This document shows, piece after piece, positions 1 through 6,801 of a DNA stretch of 8,555 nt (its first letter is position 1; every line of letters starts with the position of its first letter). The stretch spans positions 1 to 8,555 of the forward strand of contig JANNBJ010000213.1 of NCBI GenBank assembly GCA_031385325.1, given 5' to 3'. The DNA comes from SYFY01 sp031385325 (lineage in GTDB: Bacteria; Pseudomonadota; Gammaproteobacteria; Pseudomonadales; Azotimanducaceae). Under the pieces are notes generated by a model, which worked only from the letters and a program-made list of their open reading frames with translations, did not search any database and was not told the DNA's origin. The translations under genes were made by a program, and so were the position numbers.

Positions 1-9
1 GCAAGACCA

Positions 10-1470
10 ATGCACTGGATCAACATTTGCGCAACCCCGATTGTTACACCTGTGACCGACACGCCTGAAAACCTTGAAAAGCGCCTGAAACGCCTGGACA
101 AACGTTCGCTCGTTTCCCTCTTGCTCGAACTCGCGTCCGGCCATGACGCTGTTCACGAGCGGCTTGACTGTATCCCGCTGACCAATCAGTCGAATCAACG
201 ATCCAAGGGAATCAACAATCTGGTCAGCGGTTTGAGGAAATCCCTTTCCGGATGGCGGCTCTCGCATGAGTTCCACGACTATCGTTCCGCGCCGAGGTTT
301 CTCGGTTTGCTCGAAGACTGGCTTGACCAGGTGGCCCGCGAGGTGTTGCCGACGGACCCGGACACAGCCGTTGATCTGTTCGAAGAATTCATCGAGACGG
401 ATGGTAGATGGATGGAAAGTGCTGACGATTCCAATGGAGCGATCGGCAGCGTCATGCGTTCTGCCTGTGAACACTGGCTCAAGGCGGCAGCCCGTTGCCA
501 TCAGCCAGCAGACATCTGGAAGGCCCGGCTGTTGCGGCTGGAAGGGAAAGACGACTACGGCGTTCGTGAACAGTTACTGCGCAGTGCGAACCTGTTGCTT
601 GATGAGCTGGCGCTGCGTGATCTGGTGGTGTATTTCGAGGGCCAACTCGCAAATTGCCTGGCCGCAAGCACCGACCAGGCCCGTCTGCCAGTCGATGTGT
701 ACCGATTGGCTGGTGCGCTTTCATGTTTGTCCGTGGCCTTGAGAGATCCGGACATCAAGGTCCGTGCGACCATGCAGTACAGTCCGATTCCGAACGGCTT
801 GCAGCAAGAGGCATTCGTTCGTGCGTATCTCGCGGCGGATCAGCCGGAACGCGCACTGGAATGGCTGCATGAATCGTGGGAGTTTCATGAGCCGATGCGC
901 TTGAACTTGCGGGCCGAGGTCTTGGGTCGTCTCGGGCGCACGGAAGAGAGTGCGACCATTCGACGATCGATCTTTGAAAAGACGCTATCGGTTTTCAATC
1001 TGCACCAATGGCTCGAACAGCTGTCAGAGGCCGATCATCCGCAGGCATTGGTACTGGCTCACCAACTGGCAGTGGATAACGATGACCCGACGGCTGCGGC
1101 AACGATGCTCATCGAACTCGGTGATGTTGCGGCCGCCGCGGCCAAACTTCTGGCGATGCCAGATCGGGTTGATGGCCGCCTGTATGACGAGCTGGTCCCG
1201 ATCGCGAATGCACTTGCCACGCATGGACAACATGCTGCGGAGTCTGTGGTCTATCGGGCTCTGCTCATGGCCATACTCGAACGCGGTTATGCCAAGGCGT
1301 ACTCGCATGCGGCTCGGTACTGGCTTCGATTGTGCAAGATCGCAGAGTCCGGATATGACCTGTCGCCGCTGCCGTCGCACGAAACGTTCGATGCGCAGAT
1401 CCGTTTGGCACACAAACGCAAGTCGTCGTTCTGGGCGCATGTGAACAGCCCAGGACACCTGCGTAACTGA
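10..1470 (+). CDS. DUF6880-like helical-repeat protein, possibly the C-terminal part of a SWIM zinc-finger protein
   Basis: A long open frame of 486 codons ending in TGA. From about residue 19 it is an all-helical, Leu/Ala-rich protein. An N-terminal block (about residues 20-55, containing LVSLLLELASGHDAV) resembles the segment that follows the zinc finger in SWIM-type proteins and opens DUF6880 proteins. The rest looks like degenerate TPR-type helical pairs, for example around residues 270-330 (AYLAADQPERALEWL). No catalytic motif, signal peptide or membrane segment is visible. The start is uncertain: ATG at 10 has no clear ribosome binding site, GTG at 52 gives a plausible MTDTPENLEKRL start, and the frame is open to base 1, so the gene may begin outside the window. 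It converges on the antitoxin gene downstream. Function is unknown; a scaffold or protein-binding role is only a guess from the repeat architecture. Confidence 0.75.
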   Translation: MHWINICATPIVTPVTDTPENLEKRLKRLDKRSLVSLLLELASGHDAVHERLDCIPLTNQSNQRSKGINNLVSGLRKSLSGWRLSHEFHDYRSAPRFLGLLEDWLDQVAREVLPTDPDTAVDLFEEFIETDGRWMESADDSNGAIGSVMRSACEHWLKAAARCHQPADIWKARLLRLEGKDDYGVREQLLRSANLLLDELALRDLVVYFEGQLANCLAASTDQARLPVDVYRLAGALSCLSVALRDPDIKVRATMQYSPIPNGLQQEAFVRAYLAADQPERALEWLHESWEFHEPMRLNLRAEVLGRLGRTEESATIRRSIFEKTLSVFNLHQWLEQLSEADHPQALVLAHQLAVDNDDPTAAATMLIELGDVAAAAAKLLAMPDRVDGRLYDELVPIANALATHGQHAAESVVYRALLMAILERGYAKAYSHAARYWLRLCKIAESGYDLSPLPSHETFDAQIRLAHKRKSSFWAHVNSPGHLRN

Positions 1471-1474
1471 GTAT

Positions 1475-1505
1475 CGGACGCTGCAATTTGCAGATCAGTG
1501 GTCCG
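1475..1505. terminator. Nested inverted repeat between convergent genes
   Basis: Just after the stop at 1470, CGGAC (1475-1479) pairs with GTCCG (1501-1505), enclosing a second inverted repeat CTGCAA-T-TTGCAG (1481-1493). It lies between two convergent genes and could fold on either strand. No U-tract follows, so it would be a weak or factor-assisted terminator at best. The rest of 1506-1648 shows no gene or clear signal. Confidence 0.3.
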
Positions 1506-1648
1506 GCTGGGTTGATTGCTTACCGCGGTGTCAGCGGCGCACCCGTTGTCTTGTGAATGAGCGGCTCGATAAAAACGCGCACATCCTCCTTCGTGACAGC
1601 CAATCAGTTCGGGGTAAAGAGCATGCTGCGTCTGGCCTGTGCGCAGAG

Positions 1649-1963
1649 CTATAACCGTTTGCGGACGTCCAGCAGCGCCTGCGGATTTCGATCCGCAATC
1701 AACAGCAGCGTACGCGCTGCGCCGCTGGGTTGTTTGTACCCCTGTTCCCAGCCCTGCAGTGTACGCACCGATACACCGAGCAGTTTCGAGAACTCACTCT
1801 GCGATAGCCCAAGCCGTTCGCGGGTCCGCGCGACAGGGGAAAAGGCGATGTGCACCCGACCCGATTTCATCTGCCGGATCGACTCGATCAGATCTTGCGC
1901 AAGCGTTGAAGGCTGCAATTTTTTTGGGACCGGAATTCGCTTTGATTCACTCTTCGACGACAC
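1649..1963 (-). CDS. higA: HigA-type antitoxin, XRE-family helix-turn-helix protein
   Basis: A 104-residue protein starting with GTG, 7 bases after a strong ribosome binding site (AAGGAG, 1971-1976) that lies inside the toxin gene. Residues 1-40 form a variable N-terminal segment, which in such antitoxins commonly contacts the toxin. Residues about 43-97 form a Cro/C1-type helix-turn-helix: RERLGLSQSEFSKLLGVSV, then RTLQGWEQG and a QPSGAARTLL tail, the signature of HigA-2/NadS-like antitoxins encoded after a RelE-fold toxin. Expected role: neutralise the toxin, bind the operator ahead of the toxin gene and repress the operon. The 17-bp overlap with the toxin stop suggests translational coupling. 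An A7 run (T7 at 1919-1925 on the plus strand) lies early in the gene. The family call is firm; which TA subfamily it belongs to is less so. Confidence 0.87.
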   Translation of the reverse strand: MSSKSESKRIPVPKKLQPSTLAQDLIESIRQMKSGRVHIAFSPVARTRERLGLSQSEFSKLLGVSVRTLQGWEQGYKQPSGAARTLLLIADRNPQALLDVRKRL

Positions 1964-2255
1964 GGCGCAACTCCTTTAGTTCTGCAAACGTCAGGTCGTC
2001 GGTTGCCGACTTTGAGTAGATCGTCAGCAGCACGACACGATCTGGCATCTGCAGTAAGTAGATGATTCGTACGCCGCCAGACTTCCCGGTGCCAGCGCGA
2101 CCCCATCGCACCTTTCGGAGGCCTCTGGATCCCGGGATGACTTTCCCGATCTGCGGTTGATCGGAAATGTATGCAGCGAATTGATCATGTATCGCTGGTG
2201 TCCATAGCGAGGGCCACTGATTGCGGAACAGCAATGTCTCGACAACGGTGTACAC
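1947..2255 (-). CDS. higB: HigB-type toxin, RelE/ParE superfamily
   Basis: A 102-residue protein with the RelE-fold pattern seen in HigB-2-like toxins: an N-terminal helical part, then KVIPGSRGLRKVRWGRAG (about residues 38-55), the strand GGVRIIYLL (about 60-68), VVLLTIYSK (about 73-81) and a C-terminal ATDDLTFAELKELRR helix. Members of this group are ribosome-dependent mRNA interferases; that activity is inferred here. The start is GTG at 2255, chosen because the family pattern begins there (MYTVVETLLF) and no later start preserves it. No Shine-Dalgarno sequence precedes it, and a possible -10 element lies only 4 bases upstream, so the mRNA may be leaderless. It is the first gene of the pair and overlaps the antitoxin gene by 17 bp, which is the HigBA order. 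Confidence 0.85.
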   Translation of the reverse strand: MYTVVETLLFRNQWPSLWTPAIHDQFAAYISDQPQIGKVIPGSRGLRKVRWGRAGTGKSGGVRIIYLLQMPDRVVLLTIYSKSATDDLTFAELKELRRVVEE

Positions 2256-2259
2256 CGGA

Positions 2260-2290
2260 ACTATACGCTCTAAAGCGTATACCGCTTCAA
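2260..2290 (-). promoter_or_regulatory. Candidate promoter of the toxin-antitoxin operon
   Basis: On the minus strand a -10-like TATAGT (2265-2260) is preceded by TTGAAG (2290-2285) at 19-bp spacing, slightly long for sigma-70. A second -35-like hexamer, TTGAAT (2295-2290), is too far away. The -10 lies over the operator arm. Transcription would then begin at or within a few bases of the GTG start of the toxin gene. Confidence 0.4.
2262..2281. promoter_or_regulatory. Perfect palindrome, probable operator of the toxin-antitoxin operon
   Basis: TATACGCT (2262-2269) and AGCGTATA (2274-2281) are exact reverse complements separated by 4 bases (CTAA). The site begins 7 bp upstream of the toxin start codon, and its toxin-proximal arm overlaps a possible -10 element. 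Size, symmetry and position fit an operator for the dimeric helix-turn-helix antitoxin, giving negative autoregulation. Binding is inferred. Confidence 0.65.
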
Positions 2291-2577
2291 TTCAACGCAT
2301 CGTGAATCTGCTTCCTTTCAGGTTATCTGGGGATTGAGTGAGCCATGCGCGGTGAGAGCCACGCGGATTGCCTGTGTGCCGCGTCGTTCGGTGTGAGCGG
2401 CGGGCCAAAGTTATAGTGAGCCCTGGATCACGCGGGCGTGCTGGAGCGACCTTGTGAGAACGGACTTCCGTCCGCGAATATCGATCCACAATCATGAATC
2501 CCTGCCCCCAACGCGTTCACCTGCCCGGAAGATTGGTGATACGCTCGTTCCCTCCAGGGGGAACCTCAGAGACAACA
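2282..2577. other. Intergenic region between the divergent toxin-antitoxin and P450 operons
   Basis: About 300 bp without a convincing gene. A -10-like TATAGT is present on the plus strand at 2412-2417, but no good -35 sits at proper spacing. Small inverted repeats are ACGCGG/CCGCGT (2361-2366/2379-2384), CACGC/GCGTG (2429-2433/2436-2440), CGGAC/GTCCG with a 4-base loop (2461-2465/2470-2474) and the hairpin at 2547-2564. The P450 operon promoter and any regulator site must lie here if the operon is transcribed on its own, but I cannot place them firmly. The P450 frame is open back to an ATG at 2494, but that extension does not look like P450 sequence. Confidence 0.5.
2547..2564 (+). promoter_or_regulatory. 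Hairpin covering the putative P450 ribosome binding site
   Basis: GTTCCC (2547-2552) and GGGAAC (2559-2564) form a 6-bp stem with a 6-base loop. The only purine-rich SD-like stretch ahead of the P450 start (AGGGGGA, 2556-2562) is in the loop and 3' arm, 15 bases from the ATG at 2578. Folding could lower ribosome access. A role in regulation is inference; the stem is short. Confidence 0.3.
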
Positions 2578-3801
2578 ATGCCGGATCATCCGACACGGGA
2601 CGATATACGACTGCTGCATCCCGAATTTCATGCGAACCCGTTCGAGCGATTCCGCTGGATGCGCACGAACGCGCCGGTCTACTTCGATGCGCAGGCACGC
2701 ACCTGGGATGGTGGGTTGGGGCTGTGGGGTGTGTCCCGTTACGAAGACATTCGTCATGTGGCGTCGGATCAGGAGCTGTTCTGTTCCGGTAACAGTTCGC
2801 GCCCGGATTCGCCGCCCGTGCCGTCGATGATCAATCACGACGAGCCCGTGCACATGGCCAAACGCAGTGTGATCCGCAAGCGTTTCACGCCGCAGGCAGT
2901 GCGTTCCCATGAGACGTTTGCGCGGCAGTGCGCCACGCAACTCATCGATCGGGTGATCGAGCGCGGTGAAGCCGACTTCGTGAAGGACATCGCGACGCCA
3001 CTGCCCATGATGCTGATTGGTCACATGCTCGGCGTTCCCATCGACGATTACGAAAAACTGCTGCACTGGTCGGATCTGTTTGCGACGGGTTTGCAGGACA
3101 TGCCACCCGAACACCTGCAGAAAGTGATCGAGGCCGCCAATGCGTGGAACGAATACATCACGTTCTGGTTCGAGAAACGTCGCGCGGAACCCAGTGATGA
3201 TCTGATCAGTGCCATTGTGCATGCGAAGATCCAGGGCGCAAAAATGTCGCATGTCGAACTGATGTACGAGGCCATGCTCATTCTGGTCGGGGGCGACGAG
3301 ACCACGCGTCACACCATCACCGGCGGTATGGAAGCGCTGCTGCGACGGCCGCGATTGCATCGGCAGCTGGTCGCGCATCCCGATCGGTTACCGGACGCGA
3401 TTGAAGAAATGCTGCGCTGGACCACACCCGTGAAAAACATGAATCGCACCGCCACGGCGGATACCGAGGTGGGTGGTCAAGTGATTCGTCGTGGTGACAA
3501 GCTGCTGCTGCTCTACGAATCCGGCAATCGCGATGAATCGGTGTTTGATGCGCCTGATGAATTTCGTATCGATCGCAATCCGAATCATCACCTCGCGTTT
3601 GGCGGTTATGGTCGCCACTTCTGCCTGGGCGCGAACCTCGCGCGGCTGGAGATTCGTGTGATGTTTGAAGAACTGCTGCGGCGTCTGCCTGACATGGCGC
3701 TTGCAAGCGAGGCCCCCAATCCGTATCGCCATGGCAATTTTGTGCTCGGCTTTGAATCGATGCCGGTGGTGTTCACTCCAGCGCGCAAGGAGGCCGCATG
3801 A
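2578..3801 (+). CDS. Cytochrome P450, CYP142/CYP125-like monooxygenase
   Basis: A 407-residue soluble bacterial class I P450, normal length for the family. It contains the I-helix oxygen-activation motif GGDETT (residues 238-243), the K-helix ExxR (E277 to R280) and the heme loop FGGYGRHFCLG (341-351) with the thiolate ligand Cys349. The segment SMINHDEPVHMAKRSVIRKRFTP and the NRDESVFDAPDEFRIDRNPN region resemble the CYP142/CYP125/CYP124 group, whose known members oxidise terminal carbons of sterol side chains or branched lipids. The substrate here is inference. It is expected to act in the cytosol with a ferredoxin and ferredoxin reductase, neither of which is encoded nearby. ATG 2578 is preferred over the in-frame ATG 2494 because the extra 28 residues are Pro/Gly-rich and unlike P450 N termini. 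Its stop overlaps the next start (ATGA), so it heads a four-gene operon. Confidence 0.93.
   Translation: MPDHPTRDDIRLLHPEFHANPFERFRWMRTNAPVYFDAQARTWDGGLGLWGVSRYEDIRHVASDQELFCSGNSSRPDSPPVPSMINHDEPVHMAKRSVIRKRFTPQAVRSHETFARQCATQLIDRVIERGEADFVKDIATPLPMMLIGHMLGVPIDDYEKLLHWSDLFATGLQDMPPEHLQKVIEAANAWNEYITFWFEKRRAEPSDDLISAIVHAKIQGAKMSHVELMYEAMLILVGGDETTRHTITGGMEALLRRPRLHRQLVAHPDRLPDAIEEMLRWTTPVKNMNRTATADTEVGGQVIRRGDKLLLLYESGNRDESVFDAPDEFRIDRNPNHHLAFGGYGRHFCLGANLARLEIRVMFEELLRRLPDMALASEAPNPYRHGNFVLGFESMPVVFTPARKEAA
3787..3793 (+). promoter_or_regulatory. Strong ribosome binding site of the first SDR gene, within the P450 gene
   Basis: AAGGAGG lies 4 bases before the ATG at 3798 that overlaps the P450 stop (ATGA). 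It fixes the start of the first SDR gene and indicates translational coupling. Confidence 0.8.
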
Positions 3802-4598
3802 GTTCGCTGCAGGGACAGCATGCGCTGGTTACTGGTGGTGGCAGTGGCATTGGTCTGGCGTGTGCACGTGCGTTTGTTACCGATGGTGCGCGAGTGACGT
3901 TGATGGGTCGGGATCGCGCGAAGCTCGAACGCGCCGCGCAGTCGCTGGCCTCGCTAGGCGAGGTGCAGGTTTTTGCAGGTGACGTCGGCGATGAAGACGC
4001 TGTGCAGGCTGCTGTCGCGCAGGCCAACACGTGGTCGCCCCTTACCATCGCCGTTGCCAATGCCGGCACTGGTGCGCTGGGCACGGTGGTCAAAACCAGC
4101 AGCGATGAATGGCGACGGGTCATGCAGACCAACCTGGATGGTACGTTTTACACGTTCAAACACGCAGGCCAGGCCATCATGCGTGCGGGCGGTGGTGCCA
4201 TGTGCGCCATTTCGTCCATCGCCGGGCTGCGCACTCATCGATTCATGTCCACCTACTGTGTGAGCAAGGCGGGCATCGATATGCTGGTGCGTAACCTTGC
4301 CGATGAGATGGGTGGTGTCAAAGTACGGGTGAACAGTGTGTGCCCTGGCCTTGTGGACACCGAAATTGCCGCTGGTCTGTTTACCACCAGCGATGTGCAC
4401 GACGATTACCTGTCGTGCATGCCCCTTGAGCGAACCGGTATGGCCGATGACATCGGACGCGCCGTGCGTTTTCTCTGTGGGCCGGAAAGTTCATGGATCA
4501 CCGGCGTGAATCTGCCTGTCGATGGTGGGCATCATCTTCGCCGGGGTCCGAATCTCGATACCTTTGCGCGTGGCCTGTACGGCGACGCACCCTTCTAA
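3798..4598 (+). CDS. Short-chain dehydrogenase/reductase, classical SDR, probably NADP-preferring
   Basis: A 266-residue Rossmann-fold oxidoreductase. The cofactor motif TGGGSGIG is at residues 12-19 and the NAG motif at 88-90. The full classical tetrad is present: N112, S140, Y153 and K157 (YCVSK). A C-terminal PVDGGHH is near 241-247. Arg38 after the second strand (GRDRAKL) suggests NADP(H), by the usual charge rule. It should interconvert an alcohol and a ketone; the likely partner is the P450 product, by operon position. The start is set by AAGGAGG at 3787-3793 and the ATGA overlap with the P450 gene. The C-terminal tail of about 20 residues (RRGPNLDTFARGLYGDAPF) runs beyond the usual SDR end and may help shape the substrate site. 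The exact substrate cannot be read from sequence. Confidence 0.92.
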   Translation: MSSLQGQHALVTGGGSGIGLACARAFVTDGARVTLMGRDRAKLERAAQSLASLGEVQVFAGDVGDEDAVQAAVAQANTWSPLTIAVANAGTGALGTVVKTSSDEWRRVMQTNLDGTFYTFKHAGQAIMRAGGGAMCAISSIAGLRTHRFMSTYCVSKAGIDMLVRNLADEMGGVKVRVNSVCPGLVDTEIAAGLFTTSDVHDDYLSCMPLERTGMADDIGRAVRFLCGPESSWITGVNLPVDGGHHLRRGPNLDTFARGLYGDAPF

Positions 4599-4621
4599 GC
4601 AGTCCTGTCTGGAGAAATACC

Positions 4622-5398
4622 ATGAAACTCAGCAAGTTCAGTCGATCCATCGCCGGCAAGGTTGCCGTCATCACCGGCGCCGCCAGCGGGATGGGTGAAG
4701 CCACCGCCAAGCTGTTTGCCGATGAAGGCGCCAAAGTTGCAGCCATTGATCTGAACGCCGCGCCCCTCGCCCGAGTGGTTGGTGAAATTGAAGCCGCGGG
4801 CTATCCGGTGAAAGGCTGGACGCTGGATCTGTCGAACCGTGCCTCCATCAAGCCTGTGTTCGATGAAATCGCAGCTCACTTTGGCGGGATCGACATTCTC
4901 GTCAACAACGCAGGAATCTCGATCTTTACTCCCATCGATGGAGATGAGTACGAATCGGCGTGGGACAAAACCGTTGCCGTTCTGCTCACCGCGCATACGG
5001 CAACGATTCGCGCCGCGCTGCCACATCTGCGCAAGTCCGGTGGTGGGCGCATCGTCAACATCGCGTCAACCGAAGGGTTGGGTGCTACCAAGTTCGGCAG
5101 CCCGTACACGGCTGCCAAAACCGGCGTCATCGGGCTCACCCGCTCGCTGGCCGTGGAACTTGGCACCGAAGGTATCACCGTCAATTGCATATGCCCCGGG
5201 CCGATTCGTACCGGCATGACCGCGGGCATTCCGGAAGAGCAGAAACAGGAATACGCACGACGACGGGTGGCGCTCAAGCGTTATGCCGATCCGGAAGAAG
5301 TAGCACACGGCACACTGAACTTCTGTCTGCCGGCATCGAGTTTCATCACCGGTGCAACGCTGCCGGTGGATGGTGGACTCACGATCAGGAACGCCTGA
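4622..5398 (+). CDS. Short-chain dehydrogenase/reductase lacking the canonical catalytic Asn, probably NAD-preferring
   Basis: A 258-residue SDR, 23 bp after the first SDR gene. ATG 4622 has GGAGA (4611-4615) 6 bases upstream. Motifs are TGAASGMG (18-25), Asp43 at the end of the second strand (IDLN, typical of NAD-binding SDRs), NNAG (95-98), S149, and Y162-K166 (YTAAK), with PVDGG near the C terminus. The helix-4 position that normally reads NxxG (as in N112 of the upstream SDR) reads AVLLTA here, so the tetrad Asn is Leu121. The frame is intact, so this is not decay. It may be a subfamily variation in which proton relay occurs otherwise. Likely an alcohol dehydrogenase or ketone reductase acting in the same pathway as its neighbours; substrate unknown. 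The longer open frame starting at 4493 overlaps the upstream gene and was rejected. Confidence 0.92.
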   Translation: MKLSKFSRSIAGKVAVITGAASGMGEATAKLFADEGAKVAAIDLNAAPLARVVGEIEAAGYPVKGWTLDLSNRASIKPVFDEIAAHFGGIDILVNNAGISIFTPIDGDEYESAWDKTVAVLLTAHTATIRAALPHLRKSGGGRIVNIASTEGLGATKFGSPYTAAKTGVIGLTRSLAVELGTEGITVNCICPGPIRTGMTAGIPEEQKQEYARRRVALKRYADPEEVAHGTLNFCLPASSFITGATLPVDGGLTIRNA

Positions 5399-5426
5399 AC
5401 CCCAACCACTCGTCGAGACTGCAGTC

Positions 5427-6791
5427 ATGAGTCAGATCGCTGGTCGCACGTCGTTGCGAGTTGTTTTTGCCTTCGGCGCACCGGCCGTTGGCGCCGGGTA
5501 CATGTACCTGCTGTTGTCGCTGTACGTGATGAAATTTGCCACCGACGTGCTGTTGATCGCCCCGGCCGTGATGGGGCTGATCTTCAGTGCTTCGCGCATC
5601 TGGGATGCGGTGTCCGATCCGCTGGCAGGCTATCTCAGCGATGGCACGCGATCACGTCTCGGTCGACGGCGTTCATGGATTCTTGCCAGCCTGATTCCAG
5701 TCGGGCTCAGTTTCGTGATGGTGTTTTCGCCACCGCCGGGGCTTGAAGGAGGAGCGCTGATTGCATGGATGGCAGTGGCGATCATCGGCTTCTATTCGGC
5801 GATGACGATCTTTTTTGTTCCCCACATGTCGTTGGGCGCAGAACTCTCCGACGACTATCACGAACGCACGCGGTTGTTTGGCATGCGCCATGCGTTTTAT
5901 ACCGTCGGCTCGATCCTTGCGCTGGTGAGCATGCAGTTCCTTATCAATGCGGAAATCCAGAGTGAATCCGCAGTGCGATCAGTGGCCGCCTGGCAAGCCT
6001 GGATTGCGGCGGGTGTCATGAGTGGCCTCATCCTTTATGCCGTGGTTCGGCTGAAAGAACGGGAGGACTATCAGGGTCGTGGTTCTACCGGTCCCTTTCA
6101 GGCACTGAAGGATGTGCTGGCTAATCCGCATGCACGTACGTTGTACCTGGTGTGGTTCATCGAAAACGTCGGTTCTTCTGCAATCGGGGCGCTGACCCTT
6201 TACGTCACCGCCTACATTGTCGGTGCGCCGCAGTGGGCGCCGCTGATCATCCTCTGTTATATGGTCCCCTCCACGATTGGCGTACCTGCGTGGCTCGCCT
6301 TGTCACGACGCATCGGCAAGATCAGGGCGTGGCAGATTGCCATGGTCGGAACGGGGTTGAGTTTCGGTGCCATGGTCATGCTGCTGGCGCTGGACAGCGT
6401 GAACGCCCGGCTGGCCTGGATCATGGTCATGGCTATGTTTGCAGGCTTCAGTGCTGCTGGCGGTGGTTCCATCGGGCCATCGGTACAGAGTGATGTGATC
6501 GACTTTGACGAAATGCGCACGGGGCAGCGAAAAGAAGGCTCGTATTACGCGGCGTGGAATTTTGTGGCCAAAAGTGCGCTGGGCGTGGTGCTGCTCATGA
6601 CGGGTTTTGCACTGCAAGTGGCTGGCTTTGCGCCCAATGCCGAGCAGACGATGGAGGTCAAATTCACCATGATCCTGCTCTACGCCATCTTCCCGCTCAT
6701 TCTGTGTACCGGTGGGGCGATCCTGATGCGGCGATTCAAGCTGGATGAGGCATCGCACCAGGACATCAGGACTGCGCTCGGCCGAACATAG
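5427..6791 (+). CDS. MFS transporter, GPH (MelB-like) cation symporter family
   Basis: A 454-residue inner-membrane protein, the length expected for a 12-helix GPH carrier. Clear hydrophobic segments lie near residues 12-34, 45-68, 84-101, 110-133, 156-173 and 189-207. A polar central loop (about 208-239) follows, then a second hydrophobic half. The family signature after helix II is present: RIWDAVSDPLAGYLSDGTRSRLGRRR across residues 57-82. Asp60 and Asp64 match the MelB cation-site aspartates Asp55 and Asp59. The positions matching sugar-binding Asp19 and Asp124 are Gly22 and Phe130, so a non-sugar substrate is likely. ATG 5427 lies 28 bp after the second SDR stop with only a weak ribosome binding site, so start confidence is moderate. 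As last gene of the P450 operon it probably imports the substrate or exports a product. Confidence 0.88.
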   Translation: MSQIAGRTSLRVVFAFGAPAVGAGYMYLLLSLYVMKFATDVLLIAPAVMGLIFSASRIWDAVSDPLAGYLSDGTRSRLGRRRSWILASLIPVGLSFVMVFSPPPGLEGGALIAWMAVAIIGFYSAMTIFFVPHMSLGAELSDDYHERTRLFGMRHAFYTVGSILALVSMQFLINAEIQSESAVRSVAAWQAWIAAGVMSGLILYAVVRLKEREDYQGRGSTGPFQALKDVLANPHARTLYLVWFIENVGSSAIGALTLYVTAYIVGAPQWAPLIILCYMVPSTIGVPAWLALSRRIGKIRAWQIAMVGTGLSFGAMVMLLALDSVNARLAWIMVMAMFAGFSAAGGGSIGPSVQSDVIDFDEMRTGQRKEGSYYAAWNFVAKSALGVVLLMTGFALQVAGFAPNAEQTMEVKFTMILLYAIFPLILCTGGAILMRRFKLDEASHQDIRTALGRT

Positions 6792-6801
6792 TCCTGACAC
6801 A

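Noticed and set aside
1557..2019. Plus-strand open frames across the antitoxin gene (1557-1979 and 1639-2019)
   Set aside because: They are antisense to the helix-turn-helix gene, lack a ribosome binding site and resemble no family.
2494..2577. Longer P450 N terminus from ATG 2494
   Set aside because: No ribosome binding site, and the extra 28 residues are unlike P450 N termini; ATG 2578 gives normal length.
2566..3378. 270-codon open frame on the minus strand
   Set aside because: It lies opposite the P450 gene, whose protein carries all family motifs; the antisense protein is His/Arg-rich with no recognisable domain.
4493..4621. N-terminal extension of the second SDR
   Set aside because: It overlaps the end of the first SDR gene in another frame; ATG 4622 has a clear ribosome binding site and gives normal SDR length.
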